Shown: in pieces, positions 23,733 through 36,289 of the stretch
Layout: each line of letters begins with the position of its first letter
How positions within the stretch are numbered: the first letter of the stretch is position 1
Source: Phoronis australis
Taxonomy: Eukaryota > Phoronida > Phoronidae
Length of the DNA stretch: 64,000 bases
NCBI GenBank assembly: GCA_002633005.1
Contig: NMRA01000039.1
Span: 24,871-88,870, forward strand
Reading direction: 5' to 3'
Program-made: the position numbers and the translations under genes
Notes under the pieces: generated by a model
The model's database searches: none
The model's input: the letters and a program-made list of their open reading frames with translations, nothing else
Told to the model about the DNA's origin: nothing

Positions 23733-24480
23733 CATAGGCAGATTTAGGGGGAGCAGGGAGTCCGCCCCCCCTTCCCTTGGGTGCCACAAAAAATAAAACA
23801 GCAAGAGCATAAGGAAATGTTGAGTTTAATATTTAAACCATGTACATGTTAATTAACATCATACGGCTGAAAAAAAATTTAAATGTGTGCAGTTTTAGTG
23901 TGTTTGAGGGTGCCCAGATTTAATTTCAAGTGTCAAATTCGGAACATGACGCTATCGTAACGGAAATATGGCTAAGTATAGGCTCTCCCGCGATATCCCA
24001 GGCGACCGGCAGTGGCGCTGCGCACTACGACCCCGTTTCCGTCGTCTGCTTCACTGTGCAATGAAGAATATTACTTCATTGTTAAAGAAAATGGAATCTG
24101 AGTGACGATGAAAAAACAGAAGCTGCTGGTAAGATGTGAATTTTAATCGAAACGTTAATGAGTCACTCAGAAACTCATAAGTCTCTCTTTGTCAAACCTT
24201 ACTTAGGAGATTTCCAAAGCAATTGCGTCATTAATGCCATCAAAAAAAAACAGATTTGGTCTTTTGAGCAATTGAAGACTATTATAAATACAACAAATTG
24301 GTTGCGAACTGATTGCACAAAATATAAAAAGTGTAATAAATATTACAAAAAGATGTAGGTTTCGCGTGCAAACGCTGTGGACCACAAACAAGTAGGTCTC
24401 TTAGAATCAATGTGTGAGTGAAGACCTCATGGTGCAGGGGTAAAGCATGTGCGCTCCATCCGCTAGCTTGAGAGTACAAG
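23733..24480 (+). mobile_element. hAT-like non-autonomous element, second long copy
   Basis: It starts CATAGGCAGATTTAGGGGG within the LINE fragment. It aligns over about 470 bases with 45494-45963 and then with 47520-47770, which shows that the other copy is split by a 1.55-kb insertion missing here (junction near 24203). 24425-24480 corresponds to the tRNA-like part of the other copy, but the B-box is lost. The right terminus was not found, so this copy is truncated. No transposase is encoded. Confidence 0.75.
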
Positions 24481-26109
24481 AAAAACTAGTTCGGATGGAC
24501 TTTTTATATTTTTATGTCCTCCCATTTTAGCCTACAAAAATATCGTTTTCACTGGTTATTTTTAAGGCCATTTTACGTATTTTTATCACTCTCCCAAATC
24601 TATATCGGATTCTTTTGGAACATGAGTTAACTTCCATCTGTAACTGCTGTCTTTGTTCAGCTTAACGCAAGAATAAAAAATCCTGTCTCTTTCATAGTTT
24701 TTGTGCTGTCAGTTTTTTACATAACTCACTAACACACTTTTCAGTCAATCTGTGACTGGCAGTTTGATTATAAGACTTTAGGAGGCGCTACTCGATTGTG
24801 CAATTATCTATCGACCAAGACGCCAAATAGAACAAATATCATTCGTTTTGCTACATTAGTGACGAAGGAGATCATGACGAGCTGTATGAAAGATTTTTTT
24901 TCTTCGCGGATTTTCAGTTTTGCTGGTGCAAAAATAAAAATTTGTTATAGGTTTACAGAAATCAAAAAAGTCAATTTTAATGTTTTTATGAGTTAATAAT
25001 GCAACCCCATCACCATCTCATGCTTCAGAGAAGCACTTTTTATTTTTATTAAGCGTGCCCATTACCCATTGCTTGGCCAGTTTTCAAACACCGTAACTGA
25101 CTAAGAATCCCACGTACTGCCTGCAGTGCATGCTGGTCCATTTTCAGAAAGCCTGGACAAATCCCTGTATCTACGCATGAAAAAGTCCTCTAAAACTAAT
25201 AGCAAAGTTCATACTAAAACTAATCAAGATCTTCGAGATCACACGTGAAAAGAGGACGGTGGATACCAGGAGAAGTGTCGTGTTATTGGACACACAAAGT
25301 GTCACGCAATGCTTCTTGTACTACACAAAAGCGGCCGAGTATGGTGGCAGTGCACTAGTGGACTTTGAAATTTCAGAAAAATAAAAGGTACGGATATTTA
25401 CGATTGAAAACATAATATTTTCAGTGATATCCAAGATACCGGCTTTCCAAACCAGTATTTAAGCAATTGGGTGTTGTTGCGACTTAGATGTACCAGCTAA
25501 AGGTTCCACAATATGTAAATTCCGTTCATGCGGCGGACTCAAAACCACAGTTTCTTGAAGGTATGCTAGGTTTAGTGTATGATGCATTTCTACATAACAC
25601 TTCAAAAAACTGCATTCTGTTTGAAGAAAACAAGAGCTACTGAAACATAAAGTCTTTTTATTTTGCTCAGTACACATGTCTAAGATAGATGTTTCTCAAA
25701 ACCAGATAATCACTCCTATAAAAATCTCAGTAGTTTCAAGAAAATCAATCATGTAAAAAGTATGCTTTACGAGTCTCAAACTGAACATAAAACAAAAAAC
25801 GCTAGTAAAAAGTGACAGAAAATTTCAATGTTGACCATCAGTGGCTTGGATTATTTTCCCCAAACAGCCACCACTCAAATCTCTCCCCCATGGAAACCCC
25901 TGATTTGCGTCATCCAGTTTTTCCAATTTCGCCCAGGGTGGACCCCAGTCCCCTAGCTACGATAATGGTGACCACAATAATATTGTAAGAATAGACAACA
26001 ACTAAAACATGCTCATAATTTTCTACAGTTTATGATGATAACTCATTCTTGATTTCAAGCCTTAACTCATTCATTGAGGCAAACTCGTGGGCAGCAGCAG
26101 CATCAGCAT
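24481..26109. other. Stretch without recognisable genes
   Basis: No motif, exon or repeat that I can support. Confidence 0.5.
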
Positions 26110-28371
26110 CTTCAATATTCTGAATATTTCCGATTCGAGACGCGGCAACCATACTGGAAAAATCCAGCAATCTGCTACTCCGACAGCCACTCTTCAGAGG
26201 AGAAAACTTTTCTTTGCTTATTCCTGGCTTCTCGCATCATCTTTACAATCTCAGCTGGCTGTTGTTTTCTGCCTGACTGTTCACCTTCAGAAAATATATC
26301 ACTGGGTTAAGTCTTTACCTTCTCAGAGAAGCGAACCGCTTTTCTAGTACTTTTCAGGGCCCAATCCTGCAGCGATTTAATCAACAACGTAAACGGCCGA
26401 CTCACGTAAACTCAGGTGATGATACAGCTTTGGTAGTAGATAAAGTCTCAGGTTGTCTTGAAATGTGGTCTAACTGAGTCTCGTTCTGGAGGGATGATGA
26501 ATGAGCACCAACATCCAAGTGCTCATTTAGCTCAGCATCTGTAGGAACAGATTTCGAGCACCCATAGTGTGTGCATGTGAACTTCGTATGACGTTCACGG
26601 GATACCAGCCCCGACACAACCCTTGGAGTTGTAAAACACTCGAGTGTTGCAGGGTCAAGACTTTTCAGAGGCTACAGTTTACATGACTTGTTGATGACAA
26701 GTTTTCCCTCCCCTACTCTATGGGCCTTCCATGCTCGAATGCCATCTGCGGAATACTCAAAGTTTGTCAGAAAACTTATCCCTGGGATACTGTGCTTGGG
26801 AAAAACCTTTGGTGCATTCACACTACAGGACGACACCAAGCACCCTTTGACACCTCCTCTAGACTCTAGAGCATGTTTCAGGTCGACTGCATTTTGAACG
26901 TTGTTGCCTTCATTGACGAAGTACTTGGCACGGGACTTCAAGGGTGCGATTTTCCTGTCACAGATGTCTTTTCCCTTCTGACTTTCACTGAAGTCGTAGC
27001 GCAGAATGGAGATGCCGGTTTTACCAGATATGTAGAACAAATGAATCAGAAGGGCGGCTGAACGGTAACAATTGGCATTGTCGGAGCGTAGGAAAGCTTC
27101 CGTTATTTGTGGATCCCTAGCTTTTATCTGCCTTAGCACATCTAGCGTTAAACAGCAAACAGTGAAAAAGTCTTGCTTGCAGGCATCTAGAGTATGGATG
27201 TAAGTATGTACCTGAAATACAATAATTATGTAACTCAAATAGGTCAGCTAGTTTAAAGAACTACCTTATTATATCTTATTACCACCTACACTGCAATCAC
27301 ACCACTCAACTTCAAACATGGTTCGTCTCAACACGGTTATTATATCAATAGCTCCTTCAAAACATTTCTAGGGAGTAGTGAAATTTCTCGTTCACAAAGA
27401 TATGAAAATCATCCATAAGTACAAAATGGCTTCAGCTAAAATGAAGGCTTGTGTGCAAAATCTAAGAGAAAAATAATGCATCACTGTCAAGCTTTTGTTG
27501 GGAAATGGCAAGAAAAAGACTAGATATTAAGTGCACACTCCCTGTATCTTTTACTGTAACAGTAAATCAGTATACTAAAAACAGGTAAAGGCAACAACAT
27601 TGTTCATCACTGGCTTTCTGTTTAATATTGAGCACATCTGAGAATTACTTTGAAACACCTTGAATACTAATTAACGATTTATTTTTACCTGATGGCTTTC
27701 ACCTTTCTTTGTGATACAAGCCGCCACATGCCTTGAGATCCTTTTTACCAAACCAGTCGGACTGTGCTTCACGGAAACTGATGGGTATGAACTTCATTGC
27801 GAAATCCATTACAACCAAAACTTGGTGTGGGGTGAGGGATGACATCAGATCCTGTTTTGCTTGTTCCTGGTTTATCCTTCTGATAATATTCTGTGTTCGT
27901 GATAACAGCACGTCAGTTTTTGTATAAAACCAAGTCCAAACTCATGTCGATGTGTAAAATATATAACGGCGCATTTCCATTGGTTTGCCAGTCCAACCTC
28001 CTATCTCCAGCTCTGGCAAGAATCAGCTGTAATTCCGATATACTTTCAAACTTCTGTGGCACTTTGTACGACCTCAGATGACTTCTAACGTCTTTAACAC
28101 AGCTAATGAAGGCCACATTAATGTCAAACTTTGTCACCAAGTTTCCAAGTCTGATTTTTTGCCGTTCAAAAAATGCAGTTTTACTGACATGAAAAAATGC
28201 AAAATGTGACTTTATAGTCAAATAGGTCATATCTCGGTAACCAAAGGTCATTGAGTACAAATATTGCAGCAGTGTACTTTGGGCCAGCATCCCAACGCAT
28301 GCACAAAGTATTAGTTCTGTATGAATGTTTGAGCATATAGTGATTTCCATATGGTTTTTACATGGAATCAT
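26110..28371 (-). pseudogene. C2H2 / DDE-like transposase-family gene, broken, with intron
   Basis: The pieces are in order on the minus strand. 28371-27938 contains KFESISELQLILARAGDRRL and LDWQTNGNAPLY. 27935-27689 contains LSRTQNIIRR and VLVVMDFAMKF. A 477-base GT-AG intron (27688-27212) joins in phase 0 to 27211-26680 (TYIHTLDACKQDFF, LRSDNANCYRSAA, YDFSESQKGKDICDRK, FVNEGNNVQNA). About 26660-26470 holds a finger-like motif (CTHYGCSKSV...LNEHLDVGAH). 26400-26110 holds FSEKVK, IFSEGEQSGRK and QIAGFF. Asp in VMDFAM, Asp in RSDNA and Glu in VNEGN could form an RNase H-like D-D-E centre. Frameshifts lie near 27935, 27728 and 26650-26690, and two in-frame stops lie in the last part. The family is one I have met as an uncharacterised protein repeated in many invertebrate genomes. 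Its superfamily name and activity are not certain. Confidence 0.7.
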
Positions 28372-29161
28372 TCTTAATTGTTGAACTGTAACGGCTGCTT
28401 TGTAGTTGTTTCGTCTAATGTCGGTTCAAAGTCCCGTGTTCCTGCCATATTAACTATTGGGTAGGCCTAACGTTTTGAGAACCTTGTTTGGTTCTGTTGT
28501 ATGACAAACTTTATTAATCATTTCTAGATAACCGTCACTTCAAGAATAAACCGATCAAACGAAGCTGACACGTTGTGTATTATCGCCCACAATAATACCC
28601 TATTTCTTATCAACGAACTCTGGGCTCAGTTATTAATTATGTTATTAGAAAATGTCATTAAACAAAGAGGAGCTCATAACAAAGATGAATGGACAGAAAA
28701 TATTGCATCTGTAAGTTCATCAACACATATACTGAGGGAATTTAGTTGAGTCCCTATTTGGGACTGTTTCAAGTCACAGAAGAAAATGTAAGTGGTGATT
28801 GTACTAAACCATCTCAAATACAATTGATTAATCGATAGATGCTTACAGACACACGCAGCCCACGCACGCACACAAACACGCACGTCTACGCACGCACACA
28901 CATAAGCACGTGCATACATAAATATGAGTACATGCACAAGCTAGTGCATGCACATGCAAACACGAACAAAAGAGGTTTGATCACTCACTGCCTGTATTAA
29001 AAGCTGTTGGGGACACACAGCTTTTCAGTAATTCCAGAGCGTTATAGTTGCCATGATTAGAGATACAAGATTACAGAAAAGACATGCATTCCTGGAAATT
29101 ATAACTTGACCAATAGTAGCATCAGAATTCATACCCGAGTTGTCGACACACATTTTGCTGC
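28372..29161. other. Spacer with a CA-rich simple repeat
   Basis: 28850-28922 is an irregular CACGCA / CACACA microsatellite. Nothing else is recognised. Confidence 0.6.
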
Positions 29162-29760
29162 GTGGACACTGGGGCCATAATGAAGGTTCAAACAGTCTAA
29201 CATCATAAGTGGACACCGTGTCCATAACGTTAGTTGTCTGTTATATGTATCTGTGTCCACAAAGGAAGTTAACATAACACAATCTAAAGTGTGCACAGAT
29301 TTATTGCATTACAAGTAGACACCGTGTCTATAATGAACCGTAGGGTGTATGGAATATGCAGCTGTGTCCACAAAAAAGGCTACCTGAACACGCACTCTAG
29401 TGTCTGAAGTTGATAACATAACAAGTGGACACCGTGTGCATAATGTACATATACCAATAAGGTACCTGTGTGTGATATAAGTATGCATCTGTGTCCCGAA
29501 GAAGGTTAACATGACACAATGAAATGTGTGTACATGTACATACATGTATGAGTAGCATCAAAAGTGGACACCTTGTCCGTAATATACTGTAAGGTGCGTG
29601 TTTGTTGTAATACAATGTATGCAACACTCCCGCCATAAATAAGTTTCATACAGGTACTGTAACACTCTATGGAGTGTACAAATGTCTAACAACACACATG
29701 GACACCGTGTCCCTAATGTTTGGTGTTTTTAATACGTATGTCTGTCCACAAGGTAAGTTA
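29162..29760. repeat. Diverged tandem repeat, six units
   Basis: The motif AAGTGGACACCGTGTCCATAATG, or close variants, starts near 29162, 29207, 29312, 29422, 29562 and 29698. Spacings are about 45, 105, 110, 140 and 136 bases. Most units also have a second motif about 40-70 bases later, CTGTGTCCACAAA-(A/G)AAGGTTAACAT. Each unit therefore carries the dyad GGACAC..GTGTCC twice. No coding frame is shared between units. It looks like an old minisatellite with higher-order drift. Confidence 0.75.
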
Positions 29761-29799
29761 ATATAATGAAATCACTTGAGCTTGTGAATCTACGGTTTT

Positions 29800-29900
29800 A
29801 TAGACGGGGGGGTTAGTCAAGTAGGATTCATTTTTGTTGTGCTGGCGGCGTTTTTCTTTCGTCGTTCCTCCTGAAGGGGTGGGGGTTTAAACCTGACCTG
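29800..29900. mobile_element. Partial hAT-like MITE
   Basis: TAGACGGGGGGGTTAGTCAAG, the TTTTTGTTGTGCTGGCGGCG block and GGGGTGGGGGTTTAAACCTG align with the inside of 13085-13254. The termini are eroded. Confidence 0.4.
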
Positions 29901-30214
29901 CACGAGAGCAGATTCTATTGTCATCGATGATTGAAAACAGCAAGCACAGAGCTGAGATTGGTTACTGCGTCAATCATGATTCCTCAGTCTGTGTTTGAAG
30001 TCACTTTCTGACTTCTTAAAATCGTAACTACATTATTTCGAATGCAGTCTTCCCAGCCCGTGTGTGTTAACACACAATACCGGGTGATTAGCGTATGTCC
30101 GAGTCTTTACACCAAGGAATTGATAGTCTGGAAATGCAATCCACACAATCTTCGGAGCAACGGCCCTTCGGTGTTACAACTCATCTACCATAAAGGAAAA
30201 ATCCAGGCGGGAAT

Positions 30215-30382
30215 CAGGGTCGGACCCAGGATTTTGAGTTTGCGGGGCCAGGGCAGAGTATTAGCCAGGATTTTGGTCGTCAAACATTCGCACTCCCAAA
30301 CTGCCAAATGGAATCTGGAAGAATTTTACGTGAGCATGGCCCCCNCCCCCCCCCCCCCCCCCCCCCTATAAATCTGCCACTG
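30215..30382. mobile_element. hAT-like MITE with long C-tract
   Basis: CAGGGTCGGACCCAGGATTTTGAG to AAATCTGCCACTG. The interior matches 9823-9975 in reverse. It contains a C-run of about 25 bases with one N (30345), probably unresolved homopolymer length. Confidence 0.55.
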
Positions 30383-33300
30383 CTAATAACTGCGTTTTCA
30401 TCGTTGGCGTTAAAAATAAATCAGTGATTCAGAAACAAAAACGCATACAATATTGAGATCTACGACACAGGTTACAAAGCAAATTCAGTTTGTCATCTGG
30501 CGATTGGTTGACAGTGTTCAGTTTTTTACTCTTCCAAGAAAGCCTGATTTCAAATTTCGTGATAGAAAATTCTAAAAAACGTATCGCATTCTTCAACGTT
30601 TAATAGCAGCGGTGCGAACTTATTTCACCGAGGTTTACCAATATTTCTTCGGTTTGAATTCCTTTACAAGTTGACACTCAACTTTAGGTTTCGGTTTTGG
30701 TTTAGATTTTGAAGAGGTAAGATATATGCATAAGAAATATCCAAATGCCCTGGGTTGCAATCATACGTACTGAGATGGTGAACCGAGAGGTGCAAGTCAA
30801 AGCATCATAAAATTTGATAGTTTTTTAACATGTGAAACGTGTGATTACAAACTCTAGGCCTACAGTCGAAGCACACCTGACGACAAGACTTAAATATAGA
30901 CTATTGATTGACATTAGACCTGGATCCCAGAGCTTTTCGGGCATGAAAAGCCTCTATGATTATCCTCATGCTTGGGACTGGTTGTCTGGTAAGTTCGCTC
31001 TGATGGGTCTGGTCAGGTGAGCCAAGAGAATGACTTTAGAAAATTGATCTTCATGTAAATCATGTTTTCTGGAAACCACTAAATACTGCCTTCGATAACT
31101 ACTATGTAATTCATTGTGTCAGAATTGGTTACTACCAGAAACTTTCAGTGGTGGGGAGTATCAGCAGAGACCGTAGAGCGGAAGACAAATCGCCTAGCGA
31201 AATCCCATTGGACGGCCACTGACGGACACTGGTGTTTCATGGGCTGTAGAGTCCTCTAGCGGACTTGTGGGAATCAATAAACAAATATGGCAAGATACAT
31301 GTATGACGGCTCCGGTCGGTAAAAATAACGGTGCTTTTTGTACTGCCTACAGCTGCAGCAACTGTTCATTAAAAAATCGTGACTTATGCGTGCCGATGTT
31401 GGTATTGCTGCACAAGGCATATTATGTTAATACCGGGAGGAGAATATATGTCGCACTGTAACAGAAACCTAGAAAGTAGGCCCATAATATATGTCGCAAA
31501 ATCACCGACCTTTGTCGGAACCTTCATGTGACCGAGACCTTACGGAGCTCGTTTCATCAGTTTCATTTTACCTCTTTGCAGCATTAAACAATCATCACCC
31601 TGGAGATATCTAGCTGGGTTTCATACTTTGGTTGTTAAGACCGCTCAATTAAACTTTGGCAAACTCCCAAAGATTTAAAGTGACATTAATGGTTGCTAGT
31701 AGTAATTCACTCTTTACAGTGACTCATTACCAACTGGTAGGCCTACCATCTTTTCATATTTCATTGCCGAGTTACATGGAAATCATCGTTTCGTAATACC
31801 GCGATGAGATACGGAAGAAGTAGGAAACTCAACAATGTTAAAATAGGTAGCAAACGTTATTTAACGAACATTTTATAGCAGACCTGAGCAAAAAAATGCG
31901 GATTAGTACGGACTATATGTTCGATTAAATACGTGCTGTCTTTAAAATTGCAAAGCGTGAGAGGCTGCATATAATCCTACCTGTGGAGACTTCAAATTCT
32001 GAACGAATTGAACGTTATTCCGAAGACCTACAGTGTCATATAGTGGGAAATATAATGCAAGTTGTGCAGTGTGTTGTTTTCTTGCGCACAATGATTTCGC
32101 AACACGTTGATGCGTTGGCGTCATTCATTTGTTTACAGCCAGTTGACTACGTTAGTTTGTGTTTATTGGCGCTTTCACAAAACCATTTTACATTTTTGTG
32201 GACGGTTAGAACATGTCCTCTGAGGCAATACGCCGTCCAGCGCAGATTCAAGAGCGCGTTTTTACAGATATTAAGAAATGAGCATAATTTTTTTATATAA
32301 GGAATTCGCCGTGTTTGTCGTGATAATTATGCAATGTCAATAACCAACAGGTCCATTGATTAATCTGATCTTTTCACTACTTCAAGAGCAGTCCATCACT
32401 ATTCCAAAACTGGAGTATTCTTAGCATGAAAAACATAGATAAATAAAATTGGTTGTGACATAACTTCGTGAAATATTTTTTTTCAAATGCAAGTAATTAA
32501 GAAAAGTACCAACTAAATACGTTAACGTGCCTAAAAGTTCGAATTTTCGATGTTATGCTTTTACGGAAACGCCTTCAAATTTTATTGAAAAATCGGTAAA
32601 TCTTGTGTCCAAACTACTCAAATGAAATTTGGATAAGACACTGTGTGATAGCCAAATCACCAATATGAATTACTTTAGCATTGGAATGGTCCTTGGGTAC
32701 ACATTTTTAAGGGAATATATATATCAAAAATTAAAAGCGAGACAGCTATAATTGTCTCGAAAAATTTCGCCAACACTGCAAACAATGACCCGTTTCCTTA
32801 CCCTGTAAATGAGTACGCACAACCGCCGGTAGGTGTCAGGCATCCCGATGACGTCACTGCACGGGAAACCGACTGGTGATGAAGTTTGCAAAAACTCTAA
32901 ATTTAAAGTTATTTAATTAAACATTAGATGAAAGCATGGCAAAACTGAATAAAATACCAATTTTTAAGCGTGTTGTGAACACGGGGATAATAAAATCATG
33001 ATTCTAGGTTAAAAATTAAAGAAGTTATGGTTGTTTAAAGTGGGCCCAATTCTTCCGACTAGTGGCGGATAAGTGCACTTTTCAACCGCGTCAAGATGAT
33101 CTACATGTATGCTGCAAACATGGGGACCCTAACAACAATGTCCAGGCCAAGTACATTAAAGAGTTTAACAAGCACGGCACTTAATAAAAGCTCTCCTGGT
33201 TTTCAAACGTGGATGTGTCACGTGGTTCTTTTCTCGGCTGCTTCCGGCCCACATCAAGGCCAAATGCCACGGATTAAACGTGACGTCTGCAAATAAATGG

Positions 33301-33475
33301 GCCGCCACGTTTCCTCCCGTCCTCATGTTTCCTACGCACCTAAAAATTTGCCCTAGTAACAATGTCACTAGGTGGAAAAAGCAGTCCCACTTTAGACCAC
33401 CATAACTTATAAAAATTAAAAATTAAAGAAGTTTTTGTTTTTTAAAGTGGGACCGCTTCCTTGAATTGTGCCCAA
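30383..33475. other. Three kilobases without recognisable genes
   Basis: Short frames only. A diverged direct repeat (33008-33052 and 33410-33475, sharing AAAAATTAAAGAAGT and TTTAAAGTGGG(C/A)CC) precedes the TTAA element that starts at 33480. Confidence 0.5.
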
Positions 33476-34315
33476 TTAAAGGAGAATGCCACCCGATTTT
33501 ATTAGTCTTTTTTACCGTCTTAATCGGTCTATATCCACATCGCCTCTTATACGGTCGACCTCACCTTGCCGAGAGGTGTCGCGTTAACGTGTGAGGAAGG
33601 TGAGAAGCGACGCAGCGACGTCAGTGGTTCGTCTGCAGAGTGAACGCTTTTATATTGCAGTGCATCGTTCCCACTCGTCCGAAATGTGAAGCTGCGAAGA
33701 AAGCGGATATATCGTTTATTCGACTTCTCCGAAAGCCCGAAATGCTTAGGAAGTGACTCGCAGTAGTGAAGACTGAAAGGTATGCTGTTAATAGCAAGTA
33801 CATGTATGAGGCCGTGAAACATCTCTGTGTCTGTGGCCGGCATTTCGTCAACAGCGTTTTCTCTGACAACTTCCGGCTTACCAAAGAACTATCCATACGT
33901 TCGGTTGCCTATGCATATTCACCGGCCTCACTAGTATTTCTTGATCAGTGTATTCCGGCTCGAACTAATAGCCTGTAAGACCTAACGGTCCGACCCGTGA
34001 AGTCTTCGTCGAATGAGCACCTGACTAAGTCGGGATTGGCGCCGGAAGAGTTGCCATCTAGATGTTTTTATTGTGCGTTCTGCTTGAAAATGAATTATTC
34101 TCATCCTAAAAGAATCCTAACCGATGCTTATATGAAACTGAAACAAAGTCTGTCTCATTAGATACAACTTGTACATGTAATGCCTTGGGGTGCTCGTGAG
34201 TGCAAATGTTTTAAGAAGCCAGCAATGAATAAACCACTGCGTTACCGGGTCTCAATGCCGGCAACAAAGGTAATTGACCGTGTATCGAGGCCAGATGAGC
34301 GCGTGCTAACTCAGC
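33476..34315 (+). mobile_element. One end of a TTAA-flanked, THAP-bearing element (Kolobok-like)
   Basis: TTAA at 33476-33479 is followed by the terminus AGGAGAATGCCACCCGATTT. The first 65 bases are nearly identical, in reverse complement, to the right end of the element at 45967-47515, and weaker inverted similarity continues to about 34315 / 46760. It carries a decayed THAP-like domain on the plus strand. TTAA targets plus THAP domains are known features of the Kolobok superfamily; assignment here is inference. The far end is not seen. The sequence is interrupted at 34316 by the palindromic unit. Confidence 0.65.
33640..33960 (+). pseudogene. THAP-like domain, decayed
   Basis: One plus frame reads YCSASFPLVRN and KRIYRLFDFSESPKCL, then two stops. 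Another frame reads VKHLCVCGRHFVNS. Together they resemble a THAP domain: Cys pair, aromatic-Arg-Phe-x-Phe region, Pro, and a final Cys...His-Phe. The same text, also broken, lies inverted at 47100-47450. The invariant Trp is not found and frameshifts separate the parts. Confidence 0.4.
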
Positions 34316-35350
34316 ATGCGCGCACCCAGGGGGGCTCGGGGGCTCGAATGAGCCATCCCCCATGTGACGAAGTGGGCAAAAAGGTCCGCCTCTGAGAGAC
34401 AAAAAGTCCGATAAAATGAGGCATAAGCCCATTAAACATGCGCAAACGCGCAATTCACAGTGGTGCTTCCTTTTTTTCTTCAGTCCGCACGCTTTGTTAT
34501 TATCGAAAAGTCCACAAAGCCAGGAATTTGAGCCCCTACATATTGAAGGCTGGGTGCTCGCATGCAAGGCGTCTTCACTCTTAGCGCAAAGGCCCGAGCT
34601 CGAACCCAGGTCGGGGTAGAGATCTTTTCAAACATACACTGTGAGCTACATGTATAGGCCATGAGATGTGACCAACTGTCAGGCTGGATACGGCAACTAT
34701 GCAAACGGTCAGATTCACATGTCCGGTACATTCGCCAACACATCCCAAAGAGTCAAAGGAGCTTGGTCTCTTTCAAAATATTTTGAAAAATGATAACACA
34801 AATCAGGAAATATCACGTGGTAAGATATTAGCTAATAACATACAAACAAGCTGGGTAATTAACTGTCAAGCAACCACCGAGGGTACTGAAAGAACAAAAC
34901 AATTATAATCAACCTGCATTTGCTACTAAGGTAAATGCAATAGGGGTAGACCCAAATGGCAAAAAACAAAGTAGTAATGATGTAACTTAATTATATCGAT
35001 AGCCCCAATGAGGTGAAATACATGTGCATTCGTGTCACCAAAACATTGCGTTTACTGAGGTCAGAGATGGTTTTCAATTCTTCCCATTTGAAATGAGCTT
35101 TGAGAGGAATTTGGATCATGATTGACTAGCATTCATTGTTTTCCTAATATATAAAATATTAAATCTGCTTTATCAGAAAATGTACTTGAAATCGTGGTGA
35201 CGTGTCATTTTTGCAGAGTTTGCATTTTGTATGTTTGAGCCTTAACAAACCAATTACCTAAATCAACAGTTTCTCTTATTTAAGCCGGCGATTATAGCAT
35301 GATAATATTAAAATAAGAGTGTTCGAAATAATATTTTACTGGCAGAGCAT
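34316..35350 (+). repeat. Outer left arm of the palindrome
   Basis: Inverted match to 43480-44341, with clear shared blocks such as ATATCACGTGGTAAGATATT / AATACCATACCACGTGATCT and the CAACCTGCATTTGCTACTAA block. Includes a short sub-element bounded by GCATGCGCGCACCCAGG (34316) and GGCTGGGTGCTCGCATGC (34547-34564), which recurs alone at 62022-62181. Confidence 0.85.
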
Positions 35351-36289
35351 GTTTTCAACAACAAAAATGAGTAACATACAAAATAGATCAAAAGCTATAT
35401 TTTGATGGCTGAAATAACCAACGTATACTGCTCATAATTCTGTGCCATTTATTAAAATATAACAGTTTTGTGTTAGACAGGGGAGATAGTCCACTGACCA
35501 CTTTTTGGGGCTAATTTTAGTGGCCATTTTTGTGACCTTCTTACTCTCATAAAACACCTTGTAGCCTTATGTGACGTTTTGAACATACATGTACAGTTAA
35601 AGATTTAGTCTTGATGTCTGAGCAATAAAAAATCTTGCCTCAACTTTGCACTTTAGCGAAAATTGTCTTGCAAAACTGTCTATTTTCATATTTTGGAAAT
35701 GACCAGCAAAATTTACAGACCATTTGAATAAACTTTTTTTTCTTTTAGACAAGAAGTCTGCTTTAAATAGTTATATAAACCAAGTCTCAACTCTTTAAAA
35801 TGAAAACAAGATGTTTTCCGGGTTTATTACGCGGCTAGTATCAAAACTGAACCCGATGACCTTTGCCCACTGAGGGAGTCAGTTGAGTTTAAGCTTGAGG
35901 ATATATAAAATGTACGTGTAACCCTCTTGTATTCTTTCATTTCTATTACATTATCGGGTTAATTTAAACACTCTGCAGGACTTTTAAATGGAAATAAATG
36001 CCTTTAAGATTAAAGGAGTAAGAATTGATATTTGTAATGACTGGTTTTGAGAGAAGCAAGTGCATTTTGAAAAGACAAAATGGCGGACGATGTCGATGGG
36101 TCTTCATGTTCCTTTAGAGTTTCATCTGCAAAAATTCCGATCACAAAAGCTTTGTGCTTTAGTGAGTTATGTCAGACACCAATGAACATTTGAGATACAG
36201 GAAAGTACATTTAACTCACAAAGCAATGCCTCTGCCAGAGTACGGACTCGTACTACCCAGAGCCGGTGAATTTCTGACTGAACAGGACC

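Noticed and set aside
29162-29760. CRISPR-like array
   Set aside because: Units vary in spacing (45-140 bases) and sequence, the repeats are diverged, and the context is animal DNA.
34211-34567. 118-codon minus-strand frame
   Set aside because: Translation of the terminal sub-element of the palindrome; Cys/Pro-rich by composition, no known domain.
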